A stretch of DNA of 64,000 bases from Undaria pinnatifida (GCA_012845835.1 JABAKD010000018.1:2747229-2811228); one strand, 5' to 3'; numbered from the stretch's first letter, positions 32,891 through 43,043 are shown. Made by a program: numbers and translations. Notes: generated by a model not told the origin, from the letters alone.

Positions 32891-35800
32891 TTACAGACTC
32901 GGCCGTGCTCGGACGTCACAGCACACCATATATCCGGTCAGTACATGTCTCTCGCCTTTTTCTCGGGCAATAGCTCGCTTAGCTACTTGGACTCTGTACC
33001 GGCGATATTTTGTGTTATCCCCTCTGACTTGCACGGGTTCTCCCGCCCAGTATCTCATCACCACGTTTCCGTACTGCGTTAAATCCTCTTCGTGTTCCCA
33101 TGTGGGGCGCTCTAGCTCATCCCAGTACGTATAATATTGCACCGCAATTTTGCCGCCCAGCCCTCTCGTCAGTCGGTGTTTGCTTAGTTTTCGGGGCGTG
33201 ACGCGGTGTGTGTCTAGCTCTGCGGTCACGTCGTCAGTCGTCAGGTGGAACGGGGGTGATATCTCCGAGTATTTGTTTAGAACGTAGTTGCTCATGGCCC
33301 ACGGCAAAAACCTCGGCGCAGTTTCTCCTCCGTGGGGGTTAAAGCATTTCTTACACCGGTGTACCGACAAGCGCGCATTTATCCCGCGATGACCGGGCTC
33401 ATCAGCTTTAATGTCCAATAGTAACTTCGGTCCCACTTCACGTCCATCAGCCATTTTATCGGGCCCGACCAATAACACCTTGTACGGTCCTGTCCAACAG
33501 TTGGCTAGTTTACTGACCAGCGCGAACGCCTTCACGTTCGAGCTGCCTTCTGCCGGTTTTATTACGTGTTTCCCTCCTCCCGTGATAGTGCTGTGGTCGT
33601 CATACACCCATACCCAGTCTCCCGTTTCGAACCTCGTTTTGTTGTTCATAATTTGCTCGATCTCATCGTTTGCGGCTTGATGCTTCGCCTTTGTGAGCCG
33701 GTCCTCCTCCCTTACTAAGTTATACGCGCGCACCTGCCTATCCCGCATCAACCCCAAGTAGTCGAGGTGGTCTCTTTTCTCGCTCTGGTGACCTTTCACG
33801 CCACTACCTTCTAAGATCGTCATCGGCAACCGTGGATAACGCCCGATGTGTACTTCATTGGGCGCCAAGCCTGTACCCCTGCTCACGTTGTTGTTGTGGG
33901 CTGCAATGGCGTGCAATAACATCTCGTCCCAATTCTTTTGGTCGTCTGCGATGAGATAGGCCAACATTTGGCACAGGGTGTGGTTCAACCTCTCCACCAT
34001 GCCATTAGTTTGGGGGTGGTATGAGCTCGTGTACTTTTTTACGGACCCCAGCATTTTGAAAACCCCCCGGCACACTACTGACACAAATTCCGTTCCGCGG
34101 TCAGATAAAAAGGTATGTGGGCATCCCCACCTCGGAATATAATCGTGTACTAACCGTGCAGCACAACCTTCCGTAGTTTTCTCTTCTTTCGTAATCGCGT
34201 ATGCCTCCGAGTGTCTGCTAAATAAATCCACCACTAGGAATACGTACGCATTACCTTTAGCCGTGGTCGGCAAGGGTCCCAACAGGTTCAAAGCTACCAT
34301 CTGTCCTGGTCTGTTCGGCAAAGGAAGGGATATCAGAGGCCACCGCACAGTTTGCCTCGTGCTTTTTCGGGCCTGGCAAGTATAGCATCTTCGAATCCAC
34401 CACTTTACGCTCTCAGCCATGCCAATCCACCAATAAAATCGCTGTAACAGACCCAGAGTCACCTTTTCGCCCAGGTGTACTGCCTCCTTGTGCGCACAGT
34501 CCATCACCCATGGTCTCAGCAGCAGCGGCACGTAGGTCCGCACCGGCTCGTCTCCCAGCAACCTCTCGTATTGTCCGGGATGTCTGTTCGGACGATCCGC
34601 AGGGACATGCGACGGACGTCGGACGAGCAGTTTATCGGAGTTGGGAAGTTCCATTAGTTCACCTTGCGCAACTAACCGTTTCACTTCCTGCACGTCCACT
34701 GTTGGGTTTAATCCGTTCCCGGTTATGTCGCTGCTCGGTGTGCCATTTGCTAAACACGTCATTACTACCCGCGCAGTGTCATCCTTACCCTGTGCCGCCG
34801 CCCAATCTTTAACCGTTTTCTGGCATAGATTTTTTCCAAACTCGCATGCCGCTTCACTGTTAAATTCCTCCTCTGGGATTTCGAGTAGTCCGGCATCGAT
34901 TTGACCCGCCTCGGCCCCTGCCCCGGCGCTATCGCCTCCTTCACCTGAATTTATTACTGCCACGTCCTGCTTTGACCTTGAGCCTAGAAGCTCCCTTCCT
35001 TCCTTGGTCATTGGGCATGCGTGTAACATTAGGCCGGGTTCTAGTTGGCCGCGGACTACGGAACTCTCGTCGGGATAGGTCAGCGGACTGTCGTCAGGTA
35101 CCGCATACACTCGCGGACCCTCCGGTGGTCTCGTCTGGTTTTGCTTACATTTTCGGTCCCTCTGTAGCCGCTGCCACGACAGTCGCGCCTGCTCGTCCGT
35201 GGTTGGTGGCGCCGGTCGATGTTCCTTCTCCCGCCCCTCAGAATGGTCGCCCGCCGGCATTGCCAGCCCACCCAAGAATGTTCCCGCCCGTCCCCGTAAC
35301 CGAGGCTGCACTCCGCTGGCACCTATAAAGTAAACGTCAATGTCCGTAGGGTCAGTCAGGCGTAGCTTAGCGTCGAGGGCGTCTTCTGTTGCCGGCAACG
35401 GCAGTCTAGACATGAGGTCCGCGTTCCCGTTCAATTTTCCTGGTCGGTACACTAACTTGTACGTGTATGCACTCAAGAAGTCATACCACCGTTGTACGCG
35501 GTTAACTTTCGTTGCGAGGCTCTCAAGGTTTTTTAGCGGTTGGTGGTCGCTTATTACGACGAATGGTATACCGTAGAACAGTTGCCGGTTTTTCTTCACG
35601 GCCCATACTATGGCGGCACACTCAAGTTCTGTCGCGCTCCAATTTTTTTCGTTGGGAAGCGTTGCTCGGCTTAGGAAACAGATCGGACGTGTCGTGCCAT
35701 CCCGCTGCTCCTGCTCGACCACGGCGCCCAGCCCGTCCACTGACGCGTCCGTGAATAATTGGAACGGCCGGTCCCCTGAGATTGCCGCGGGAAAGTCTGG

Positions 35801-38743
35801 AAAAGCCAAGACTCTGGGGCTCGATAGTTGTTCTAGCAAGGTCTGCACGATCTGAGTGTGTTCCGCTGTGAACTCAAAATGGGCCCCCTTCTTCAGTAGT
35901 GCATTCAGCGTGTTCGTTTCCGCGGCCATTTTTGACAAAAATTTCCTGTAGTAACTCACTGCTCCCATCAGTGAGCGCAGCTGACTGACGTTTGTAGGCA
36001 TCGGCATTTTTAGTAATGCTGCTACTTTTCCGGGGTCTGGTGCAATGCCTTCGGCTGTTATCCGGTGGCCTAAAAACTTCACCACTTTGACCCCGAGGTG
36101 CGCCTTCTTTGGTGCTAGTTTCAAATTAAAATTAGTGAGTCGTTCCAAGAACTTCCGGAGATCGTTGACATGTTCACCCCCATTTTTGGAAAAGCAGACG
36201 ATGTCGTCAATGAATAAACGTACCCGCTCCAAACCCTCGCACACGCGGAGCATGATAGACTGAAACCACCCTGGGCTAGACGCAAGTCCCATCGGCATAA
36301 CTGTCCACTCCCAGTTTCCGGATTGAGTGCATACCGCAGTCAGGGGGATGGAGTCTTCGTGTATGGAGCACTGAAAAAAACCGCTGACCAGGTCCATCGT
36401 ACTAAAAACCTGGGCACCGCCGAGATCAGCTAGTAGGTCATCTACCGTTGGCAACGGCAAGACCGGTATAACTGATTGTTCGTTGAGCCGCTTGTAGTTG
36501 CACGTTATCCTAGTCCTACCGTCCGATTTCGCGATAACGACTAATGGGGAGCTCCAGTTCGAATACGACCGGCGTAGGATTCCGGCTAAGACTAGTTTGT
36601 CGATTTCAGTTTGCACCTTTGCCGCCAGTACCGGAGAGTGGCGGTATGGTCGCTGCTTGACTGGCCGTGCATCGTTCTTCAGTAGTATTCGGAATGGATT
36701 TACGGTGACGTGACCTAGGTCTGTACTGTGACGCGAGAAACGATGTTCGTATGTACACAGCAGGTCTCCGAGAGTATCGATATCGGCCTCCGTCCATAAC
36801 GCCTTATCAAAATCGAATTGAATGTCGTGCAAGTGTGGTGGCACCCGTTTCCACAGACGTATGAAAGCTGCGCGTTGCTTCTCGTCTAAGGTTTCTAGCA
36901 CTGCTTCAGGGGGCTCGCGAGGTGCTTCAGGTGCCCTATTGGCCGCGTCCACCGCATTAACCGTTTCTAGAGGTGTGGTAATGAACTGCGCTTTGGCTAG
37001 GTCACTTTTTATCAGGGGCGCGCCCCCTGTTCCCAGTTTCATGCCCGGCTGCATTAAACAGGGTTGATCTCCCGTATGGCTGAAAGGAATTTCTGAGGTG
37101 CCGGCCTCAACTACTGCTTCCCGGGGTAACCAGCCTTTGTTGAATCGTATGTAATACATCCCGTCGGCCGCCTTCGTGCCGTCTGTATTAGTGATATCGA
37201 TTTTAACCCATGACACAGCGTTTGGAATTCTGCTCCGCTTTCCCGCAAAGCGGGCAACAACGGCCGTGCTACTGCTGGGTTCCACTAGCCCGACTGCATT
37301 GTTGACCCAATCTGAATAACTTTGGGCATTTTCGGCATTCCTCTGTTCGCGCGCGGTAAATGTTAACACTGTTTCGTTTTCATTGATGTCCACGTACTTT
37401 CGTATCGGAAATTCCGCCCATCCATCACGTCCGATTAATATAGCGTGCGTCATGGCGTCGTCGGGTACTACGTGCGCATGCACCGCCAAGCAAACCGTCG
37501 GCACGCGTCCCCCCCCCGAGACGATTCCCCCTTCCCCTCCCATCTGTATGTTTAGCCGTACGCTGCTGGATGTGATCAGTGGGATACCATGGAAGCCCCC
37601 CCATTTCCTTTCTGGTGTCTTTGACCACCCATTCTGTGACGCAGACCCACACGCCAGCATGCGCTCCCATACCTTGCTTTGAAAAAAGGTGGACGGGCTC
37701 CCGGTGTCCAGTAGTACCGTGCACGCATGCGTCCGCGTGGCCTTGGATCCCCCGAAGATGTGCGCTCGAGCCGTGTGTCGCCGCCTGTCCAGCGTTACTC
37801 TTCCCCCAACCGCTCGCGTGAACTCCGGCAGGTAGTCCGCCCGCTCTCCGGTTGCGATATCCACCTGGCACGGTGGGAAGACAGCGGGATGCTCGTTATC
37901 ACACTGGGGCTCGAGTACGTATATGCTGTCCGGCATACCTGGCGTGTTCGAAAAATCTCCGCTCTGAGCACGACTACTACTATTATGGCTCAGGGCATTT
38001 GAGGTCGTGTTGGATACGTCAACACATTCATCTCGCTCAAATATGGTCGGCATAATATCTACGTTTGTACATTGTTTCACTCGTGAGTGCTGTACCTTCC
38101 TCCGGGTGTTGCCACCTTTACCGTTACCGTTCAGTGTATGATTTGTCACTGTCGGCGGGGAAAACACGCGATCTTTGCTAGGTGGGCCAGATGTCGCTCC
38201 CCGATTCCAACCTCCCCGAGCTCTAAAATTACTACCTGTGGGGGGTATCTCTGGCTTCAAGTGATCAATTGAAGCGGGCCCGCTCATGACCCCGTTGACG
38301 TGGTGCAGTGACTCATATATGGTTTGACCACTCTCCAACACACTCAACGATTTCTCGTTGCTACGAACGAGTGATTTTCTCGGTAGCTTATCCCGAGTCC
38401 GTACACTGTCCGGACGGCCTAGCCCGCTCGCTTCTCTACAATAAGCGGCGGAACTTGTGCAAAGTGATGGTACCATGTTGGCTGCGCGCAATCGGACGGC
38501 GGGGTAATTACTTCCGCTCGCTCCGGAGAGACGACTACCGACTACACCCCCACTCTTACCGCTTATAGGCAGATCGTATCCTGCCTCTTGGCCTGGAACC
38601 GTGTTGTGCACCACGATTCCCGCCGAACTCTTCCGTGCATCCTGCGATTGGAGGGCCACCCCTCCGTTTCCGGTCTCCTTTGATCCGGATTTACCTGTAT
38701 TCGCATACGAGCGCAACAACGGGGGCCGTGGTGCTACCGGCAA
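32891..38743 (-). CDS. pol: pro-pol polyprotein: protease, RT, RNase H, integrase, chromodomain
   Basis: The frame is 1950 codons, counted from a TTG at 38743 because the true start is translation from upstream gag. Residues near 343-350 (VLLDTGSP) are the aspartic-protease site. RT shows TMDLVSGFFQC and, near residue 845, FIDD in place of the usual Y/F-x-DD. RNase H has FTDASVDGLG near 997. Integrase has a HHCC zinc finger (HKEAVH, CYTC, about 1413-1460) and a core in which N1486, D1548 and E1584 occupy the DDE positions; D and E are separated by exactly 35 residues. Near the C-terminus, RPTWEHEEDLTQYG resembles a chromodomain. No stops interrupt the frame. The Asn at the first catalytic position would be expected to abolish integration by this copy. 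Confidence 0.93.
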   Translation of the reverse strand: MPVAPRPPLLRSYANTGKSGSKETGNGGVALQSQDARKSSAGIVVHNTVPGQEAGYDLPISGKSGGVVGSRLSGASGSNYPAVRLRAANMVPSLCTSSAAYCREASGLGRPDSVRTRDKLPRKSLVRSNEKSLSVLESGQTIYESLHHVNGVMSGPASIDHLKPEIPPTGSNFRARGGWNRGATSGPPSKDRVFSPPTVTNHTLNGNGKGGNTRRKVQHSRVKQCTNVDIMPTIFERDECVDVSNTTSNALSHNSSSRAQSGDFSNTPGMPDSIYVLEPQCDNEHPAVFPPCQVDIATGERADYLPEFTRAVGGRVTLDRRRHTARAHIFGGSKATRTHACTVLLDTGSPSTFFQSKVWERMLACGSASQNGWSKTPERKWGGFHGIPLITSSSVRLNIQMGGEGGIVSGGGRVPTVCLAVHAHVVPDDAMTHAILIGRDGWAEFPIRKYVDINENETVLTFTAREQRNAENAQSYSDWVNNAVGLVEPSSSTAVVARFAGKRSRIPNAVSWVKIDITNTDGTKAADGMYYIRFNKGWLPREAVVEAGTSEIPFSHTGDQPCLMQPGMKLGTGGAPLIKSDLAKAQFITTPLETVNAVDAANRAPEAPREPPEAVLETLDEKQRAAFIRLWKRVPPHLHDIQFDFDKALWTEADIDTLGDLLCTYEHRFSRHSTDLGHVTVNPFRILLKNDARPVKQRPYRHSPVLAAKVQTEIDKLVLAGILRRSYSNWSSPLVVIAKSDGRTRITCNYKRLNEQSVIPVLPLPTVDDLLADLGGAQVFSTMDLVSGFFQCSIHEDSIPLTAVCTQSGNWEWTVMPMGLASSPGWFQSIMLRVCEGLERVRLFIDDIVCFSKNGGEHVNDLRKFLERLTNFNLKLAPKKAHLGVKVVKFLGHRITAEGIAPDPGKVAALLKMPMPTNVSQLRSLMGAVSYYRKFLSKMAAETNTLNALLKKGAHFEFTAEHTQIVQTLLEQLSSPRVLAFPDFPAAISGDRPFQLFTDASVDGLGAVVEQEQRDGTTRPICFLSRATLPNEKNWSATELECAAIVWAVKKNRQLFYGIPFVVISDHQPLKNLESLATKVNRVQRWYDFLSAYTYKLVYRPGKLNGNADLMSRLPLPATEDALDAKLRLTDPTDIDVYFIGASGVQPRLRGRAGTFLGGLAMPAGDHSEGREKEHRPAPPTTDEQARLSWQRLQRDRKCKQNQTRPPEGPRVYAVPDDSPLTYPDESSVVRGQLEPGLMLHACPMTKEGRELLGSRSKQDVAVINSGEGGDSAGAGAEAGQIDAGLLEIPEEEFNSEAACEFGKNLCQKTVKDWAAAQGKDDTARVVMTCLANGTPSSDITGNGLNPTVDVQEVKRLVAQGELMELPNSDKLLVRRPSHVPADRPNRHPGQYERLLGDEPVRTYVPLLLRPWVMDCAHKEAVHLGEKVTLGLLQRFYWWIGMAESVKWWIRRCYTCQARKSTRQTVRWPLISLPLPNRPGQMVALNLLGPLPTTAKGNAYVFLVVDLFSRHSEAYAITKEEKTTEGCAARLVHDYIPRWGCPHTFLSDRGTEFVSVVCRGVFKMLGSVKKYTSSYHPQTNGMVERLNHTLCQMLAYLIADDQKNWDEMLLHAIAAHNNNVSRGTGLAPNEVHIGRYPRLPMTILEGSGVKGHQSEKRDHLDYLGLMRDRQVRAYNLVREEDRLTKAKHQAANDEIEQIMNNKTRFETGDWVWVYDDHSTITGGGKHVIKPAEGSSNVKAFALVSKLANCWTGPYKVLLVGPDKMADGREVGPKLLLDIKADEPGHRGINARLSVHRCKKCFNPHGGETAPRFLPWAMSNYVLNKYSEISPPFHLTTDDVTAELDTHRVTPRKLSKHRLTRGLGGKIAVQYYTYWDELERPTWEHEEDLTQYGNVVMRYWAGEPVQVRGDNTKYRRYRVQVAKRAIAREKGERHVLTGYMVCCDVRARPSL

Positions 38744-38767
38744 GTCGGCCCACTTACCGCCGCCTCC

Positions 38768-39170
38768 TCAGTTGTTTCTACGCGTCCTACGGTTCTCGTG
38801 CCATTGGCACAACCGCTGCTGCCACCTGCGCCACCGTGTCATTACCTCTGCTGGTGTCCCCTCGCCCACCGCTGGGTGAATTATGTTCGACCGATTAATG
38901 TATGCAGCTGGACAGTTGCGGGCAAAATGGGTATCGTCCCCACAGTTTAAGCAGCGTGGACCAAAAGCTCTGCGAGCAGCATCTTTAGACTCGCGGTCTG
39001 CATAGTGGATGTAAAAGGGTGGCTCATCATTATTTTTTCCGAAGCCTCCTTGCTTCTGCATGATAGTGTACACCTTGCGAAATTCTGCTTCCTCATCCTC
39101 GAAGTCAGCCTCGCTTTGATCCACCGCCATGACTCCCCTAACTTTTGGCTGCCGTAGGTTTTTAGGTATG
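38768..39170 (-). CDS. gag: gag nucleocapsid part with zinc knuckle, ends at TGA before pol
   Basis: The frame is open from about 39195 (first ATG at 39130) to TGA at 38768-38770. It contains CLNCGDDTHFARNC (C-X2-C-X4-H-X4-C), the RNA-binding knuckle of Gag, with an acidic segment upstream and a basic tail (RRTRRNN) before the stop. The pol frame continues in the same frame directly after the TGA (GGA GGC GGC GGT). Readthrough of a single TGA would therefore fuse gag to pol, as in gammaretroviruses; that mechanism is an inference. Confidence 0.75.
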
Positions 39171-39275
39171 TCCTGCTTCTCATTACCATCTGACTATCCC
39201 CCCCCCGGATACGAGTCGAGTGGCTCGCTACCGTCTGGTTTAGTGACAGGTCATCCAGCGCGGCCAGAAGTTCGT

Positions 39276-40960
39276 CTACATCTGAGAATGTACCGTGCGC
39301 ATATTTCGGCCCGAAAAGATCTGTGCGCTCAGGGACGCGAACTGGTCATCTATGCTAGTCTTAATAGCAAGCTGCATGGTTCCGTCGTCGGGTGCGACTT
39401 GGCCCAAACACCTGACATTGGACACTAACAGTCGTAGCTCTCCCTGGTACACCGAGAAGGGCGTTCCATGCGGAACTACTAGATTTTGTAGGGCCTGCAT
39501 TACGGTGGCCGGAGAGGCCCGGCTCAAACCCCGACACAACGCACGCAATATGTGATCAAACACTTCCTGACCGTTCTGACCCGCATCCAGTAGCTTGCCA
39601 CCCTGTGCAAACGCGTCCGTGACCAGAGTCTTCATCGGGGCCGCCTGCGCAGAAGACGCGCGCACGGAACGGAGGACATGTCGCTCTAAAACTTTCTCCC
39701 AGCCTCTGGTCCAGGCGACCGATTCCGTATCATCGCACGCTACCCGTACACTCTCAATGGCATTTCGCAAGGCGGACGTGAAGTGTACGAGTTCTGGTAC
39801 GTTGTGGTCAGAAGAAAAAGGGATGCAGGGTAGAGCGATCAAGACATTGGTGTCAAAACGGGCATATGCAGGTTTGATGCTGTGAGTGTTAGACGCGCTG
39901 TCCCCCCCCCTTCCGCCGCTTCTAACTGTCGCGCGCCCGTCAGTAGTCGTGGTGGATGCGTGTCTATCGCGCTGACCCTCCTCGTCACTCAGACTTGACT
40001 CTAACTCGTACCTGTTACGACTCCGGTGGTTGCTGCTGTCACGATGTCCGCCCCTCTGGCCGTGAAAGCCGCCGCCCCCACTATTTCCGCGTCCGCCCCA
40101 TCCACTGTCACCGCGACCCCCGTCCTGCTGCTGGGCTTTGTTGTGACCATGGTGTCCCTCCTCGCGATGGCCAACGTCCCCCCCGTTCCCCCCGATGCCC
40201 CCGCCACCCGTGCCAGCGACGTCCCCAGGGTCGCCTCCCCCTCGTCCGTGATACTGCCTGACGTCCCCGCACTCGGCGCTATACCCGCTGCGACCGCCTC
40301 CAGGACCGATGCTCGGGTCGCCACCACCGCGACTTCCGACGCCCCCTCGGTTGGTCCCGCTTCCCTCGCCCACCGTGTCGGGGGTGCACTCCAGACCTAA
40401 GAACTCTTCGATGACGAAGCGCGAGGAACCTGGATACAGCCGCCGCAGTTCTTGGAAAGCTTCGAACTTTGAGAGGTTGACCCCGCTCTCGCCCATGACG
40501 GCTCCGACAGTGGGCGCACGCGGGCCCCGGCTTAGGGTAACCGTGAGCGTCGGGTTCTCGGGGTCGTACGGTTCGGGTGTCGCCTCGGGGAGGCGGCTAT
40601 CATCTTCCAGTACGAGGTAAGCGCGAGACTGCTCTCGTTCCACCCGTCGCCTTGTTAGCAGGTCTTCGGTCTCACGGGTCTTCTGCCTCTCGAGCTTGAC
40701 CCCCCGCTCCGCTTCTGCCGACGTTTCGTTGCTGGCCAGAATTTCTTCTTCGATTGCTGCAATTGCTGAGTTGTACTCCGATTCCCTTTTCCTCCGTTCC
40801 ACGCGGATGGCGTCGAGGCGTTCTTGGGCAGCTTGGCGCACCACCCGTTGCTGCTCTACGACTCGGAGGTGCTCCTCCCCTTTTCTTGCAGACTCGTCCC
40901 TTTGGTTACGGAGCACGTCCGTCTCCTCCTTACTCTGCTTATAATCCCTTTCCGCCGGGG
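39276..40960 (-). CDS. gag: gag main frame: coiled coil, RGG region, capsid-like C-terminus
   Basis: The frame is 546 codons from 40916, and open a little further upstream (KQSKEETDVLRNQRD). The N-terminal 110 residues are rich in Arg, Glu and Gln and likely coiled coil. Residues about 190-300 are Gly/Arg/His/Gln-rich with RGG motifs. The last 200 residues are helical and resemble a retrotransposon capsid domain. The frame ends at TAG 39276, but another frame continues plausible coding (DVDELLAALDDL) from about 39285, and the zinc knuckle lies in yet another frame, so two frame changes separate this from pol. Confidence 0.7.
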
Positions 40961-41886
40961 TGGATCATTCCTGCTCGTGGTTTCTGCGGGAACGATTTTA
41001 AGGGGGCAGGGTCGGCGGGGGTAGGGTCCGCGAGTGCTGCAAACCGGTTGCCCCAAATTCCTGGATGGTACGCGAGTTCTGCTTGGGAGGCAGCAGAGGG
41101 GCGAGCAGGCGCAAGCGGGGTGACCTCGTTGATTAATTCGTTTTCGATGGATGCAGCAAATTCGGCGTCACGTTCTACGTCTTGGTGTGTCCGGGCAGCC
41201 GCCTGTGCGACCCGCTCATACTCTTCTTCCTGCAGTTTTTTCGCCAGTTTTACATCCTCATGGTACATGGGGGAGTGGGAAGGGACAGCGCGCGCATACG
41301 CCTCTACCGGTGGCCGGGCTCCGATGGGAACGATCGCCCCCCCGGGTCCCGCGGCAGTTGCTACACATAGGCCCGACGAAAGGGGTGCAATACCGAGCGC
41401 CATACATTTTTCCTCGAAAGTTAAGCCCACTCCCAACGTCGTCACAGAAGTAATCACTTCCAATCGTACCTTGGCTTTCTGGTCTTCGTGGAATGACGGG
41501 ATGTTGGGGAGCTCGGGAGACGGCTCCTCGTCGTCGCTGCTCCTTTTCCCCGTCACTCACCCTCCCTTGACAGCAGAGGCGGGGAAGGTCTCCGCGGCTT
41601 TACGGACGGCGGCTGCATACGTAAGGCCGGGGTGGGCAACAGCGGTAGACAAGGACGAGGAGGGACGGAAACGCATGGGCGGGGGGGAACGGAAAGGAAC
41701 ATCGTCAGCTCGGGATTTCGCCGAAACTTCTCCCCTATCAGTCTCATCATACCCGTCGATTTGGTGATTCGACCCTGCCTCCGACACCGTGGACGTCTCC
41801 TCTCTACCCTCTTGCTCCCTCGAAGCGATCGATCCGCTCAACCCTCGGCCCGCTCGTAGAGAGCGCGGGGTACGGAAACGCCACAA
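40939..41886 (-). CDS. gag: gag N-terminal middle part, with in-frame TGA
   Basis: The frame is open from about 41886 to TAA at 40939 except for a TGA at 41557-41559, with coding-like sequence on both sides (FPASAVKGG, stop, VTGKRSSDDEE). It contains a charged helix (KLAKKLQEEEYERVAQ). The TGA lies in GGGTGAGTGA, which also looks like a 5' splice donor. It continues into the next gag frame by a +1 change near GGAAAGGGATTATAAG (40939-40955). Confidence 0.5.
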
Positions 41887-42217
41887 CTACGTTCGGAGGA
41901 ACCACCGGGCCGCCTGCACTCGGAACCTGAAGCTCGTCCTCCCGCGGACCACTCTTAGGGAGTGCGGGGCTACCGTGACCTGCCCGCGGCCCTCTGTTGC
42001 TCAGAGCGGGGTCTTCCTCCTTCACCGCGGTGGTGGAAGAGCTACTAGCCCCCCCACCGGTGAGTGCATCGGTCGCACCAGCACCCGTCGCACGTGCTGC
42101 CCTAGCTTGATCCTGGCCTACACGCTGCGAGCGCCGTACGGGGTTCGCTTGTGAGCTCGCGCCCACCGAACCCTCCCTCCTCACTCCCTCTTGTTCACCT
42201 GACTTTTTCGGACCCAT
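41804..42217 (-). CDS. gag: gag N-terminus
   Basis: The first ATG downstream of the primer site is at 42217 (MGPKKSGEQEGVRREG). The peptide is basic and then Ser/Thr/Pro-rich, with two similar segments (PALPKSGPR, PALSTSGPR). The frame stops at 41804; the next gag frame takes over by +1 near this point. This is the most likely start of the gag polyprotein. Confidence 0.5.
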   Translation of the reverse strand: MGPKKSGEQEGVRREGSVGASSQANPVRRSQRVGQDQARAARATGAGATDALTGGGASSSSTTAVKEEDPALSNRGPRAGHGSPALPKSGPREDELQVPSAGGPVVPPNVVVAFPYPALSTSGPRVERIDRFEGARG

Positions 42218-42257
42218 CTTCTTCCTGCTGTTCTCCCAAGCTTCCTGGTGGACGCGA

Positions 42258-42285
42258 GCTAGTCTTGTCCTGCCGACGACGCCAC
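42258..42285 (-). promoter_or_regulatory. primer-binding site of the full-length gypsy element
   Basis: On the minus strand, one base after the 5' LTR end, the sequence reads TGGCGTCGTCGGCAGG. A primer site should begin TGG and complement the 3' end of a tRNA, here predicted to end CCTGCCGACGACGCCA. The same 16 bases occupy the same position in the TRIM-like element at 23537, and a one-base variant occurs in the copy at 48060. Confidence 0.65.
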
Positions 42286-42958
42286 TCTTAGGATAAGAGA
42301 CCTTGGTAGTCTCCTTCGCCCTTGAGACTGATGGGGATGCCTTCAGATGTTTAGTTGGTTCGGAAAGACGTAGGCAGTGGTCCGGTTCAAGGAGATGAAA
42401 GAAGTGGAAAAAGTGTTTTATCATCCTCAGCCTGGTGGGAAACAAGGCGGAAACCGAGCACTGAAGTGGTGGGGCTCGTGTCGCTCCCCACTATCTACGC
42501 CCGTCTGCTCGGGACGATCTACTACTATGTTCCCGTACGATGATTGACAGGATGATCTCCCCGCTGTCAGCTATTGCTAACACTTTTCATACGCTTTGCA
42601 AGCACTCAAGTAATGGGGCTCGAGCAGCTCCCCAATTATCTGCCTACGTCTGCACTCAATCATCACTCAACTACAGCAGTAGTATGTTCCTGTGCGATGG
42701 CTGCTATGATTGCCTACCAGTATGTCCCTCGTAGTGGTCTTTTACGCTACACTACGAAGTCGTCTCTACTCCTGTGTCTGGTCCTACAGCAGTAGTCCTA
42801 CGGCAGTACACGTTAACTTCTCTTACCGCATCTGGCCGGCCAGCGTCAGTCTCCATGTGGCCCCCGGTGGCCATGGTCTGCTTACTGGAGACTGACCCAT
42901 CCCCCAGTCCCGAACTCCCAACTGCCTCGCAATTGTGCTGAAACCCAATCTCACCACA
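42286..42958 (-). repeat. 5' LTR of the full-length gypsy element
   Basis: It is 673 bp and differs from the 3' LTR at one base. Followed on the plus strand by TAAG, the right copy of the target duplication. Confidence 0.95.
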
Positions 42959-43043
42959 TAAGATGGATCATAACCGTCATGTTCATGAGGACAACCAACG
43001 CAAAACCACCACTACGACGCACCAGGTACCAGCAATATATATA

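Larger units (their letters stand above)
31335..42958 (-). mobile_element. full-length Ty3/gypsy LTR retrotransposon, recent insertion
   Basis: Two 673-bp LTRs (31335-32007, 42286-42958) differ at a single base that I can find, and the element is bracketed by a 4-bp duplication TAAG (31331-31334, 42959-42962). Read on the minus strand it has, in order, a 5' LTR beginning TGTGGTGAG, a primer site, gag in several frames, a CCHC knuckle, protease, RT, RNase H, integrase, a chromodomain-like C-terminus, a 0.9-kb 3' region and the 3' LTR. The domain order with integrase last defines Ty3/gypsy. Total length is 11.6 kb, large for the group. The gag frames are broken and one integrase catalytic residue is changed, although the LTRs are almost identical. 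Confidence 0.95.

Noticed and set aside
40754-41767. 337-codon plus-strand frame opposite gag
   Set aside because: It is the shadow of the GC-rich gag coding strand, with low-complexity Ala/Ser/Gly/Pro composition and no motif.
42541-42895. Small plus-strand ORFs repeated in both LTRs (also 31589-31944)
   Set aside because: They are antisense to the element, identical because the LTRs are identical, and show no domain.
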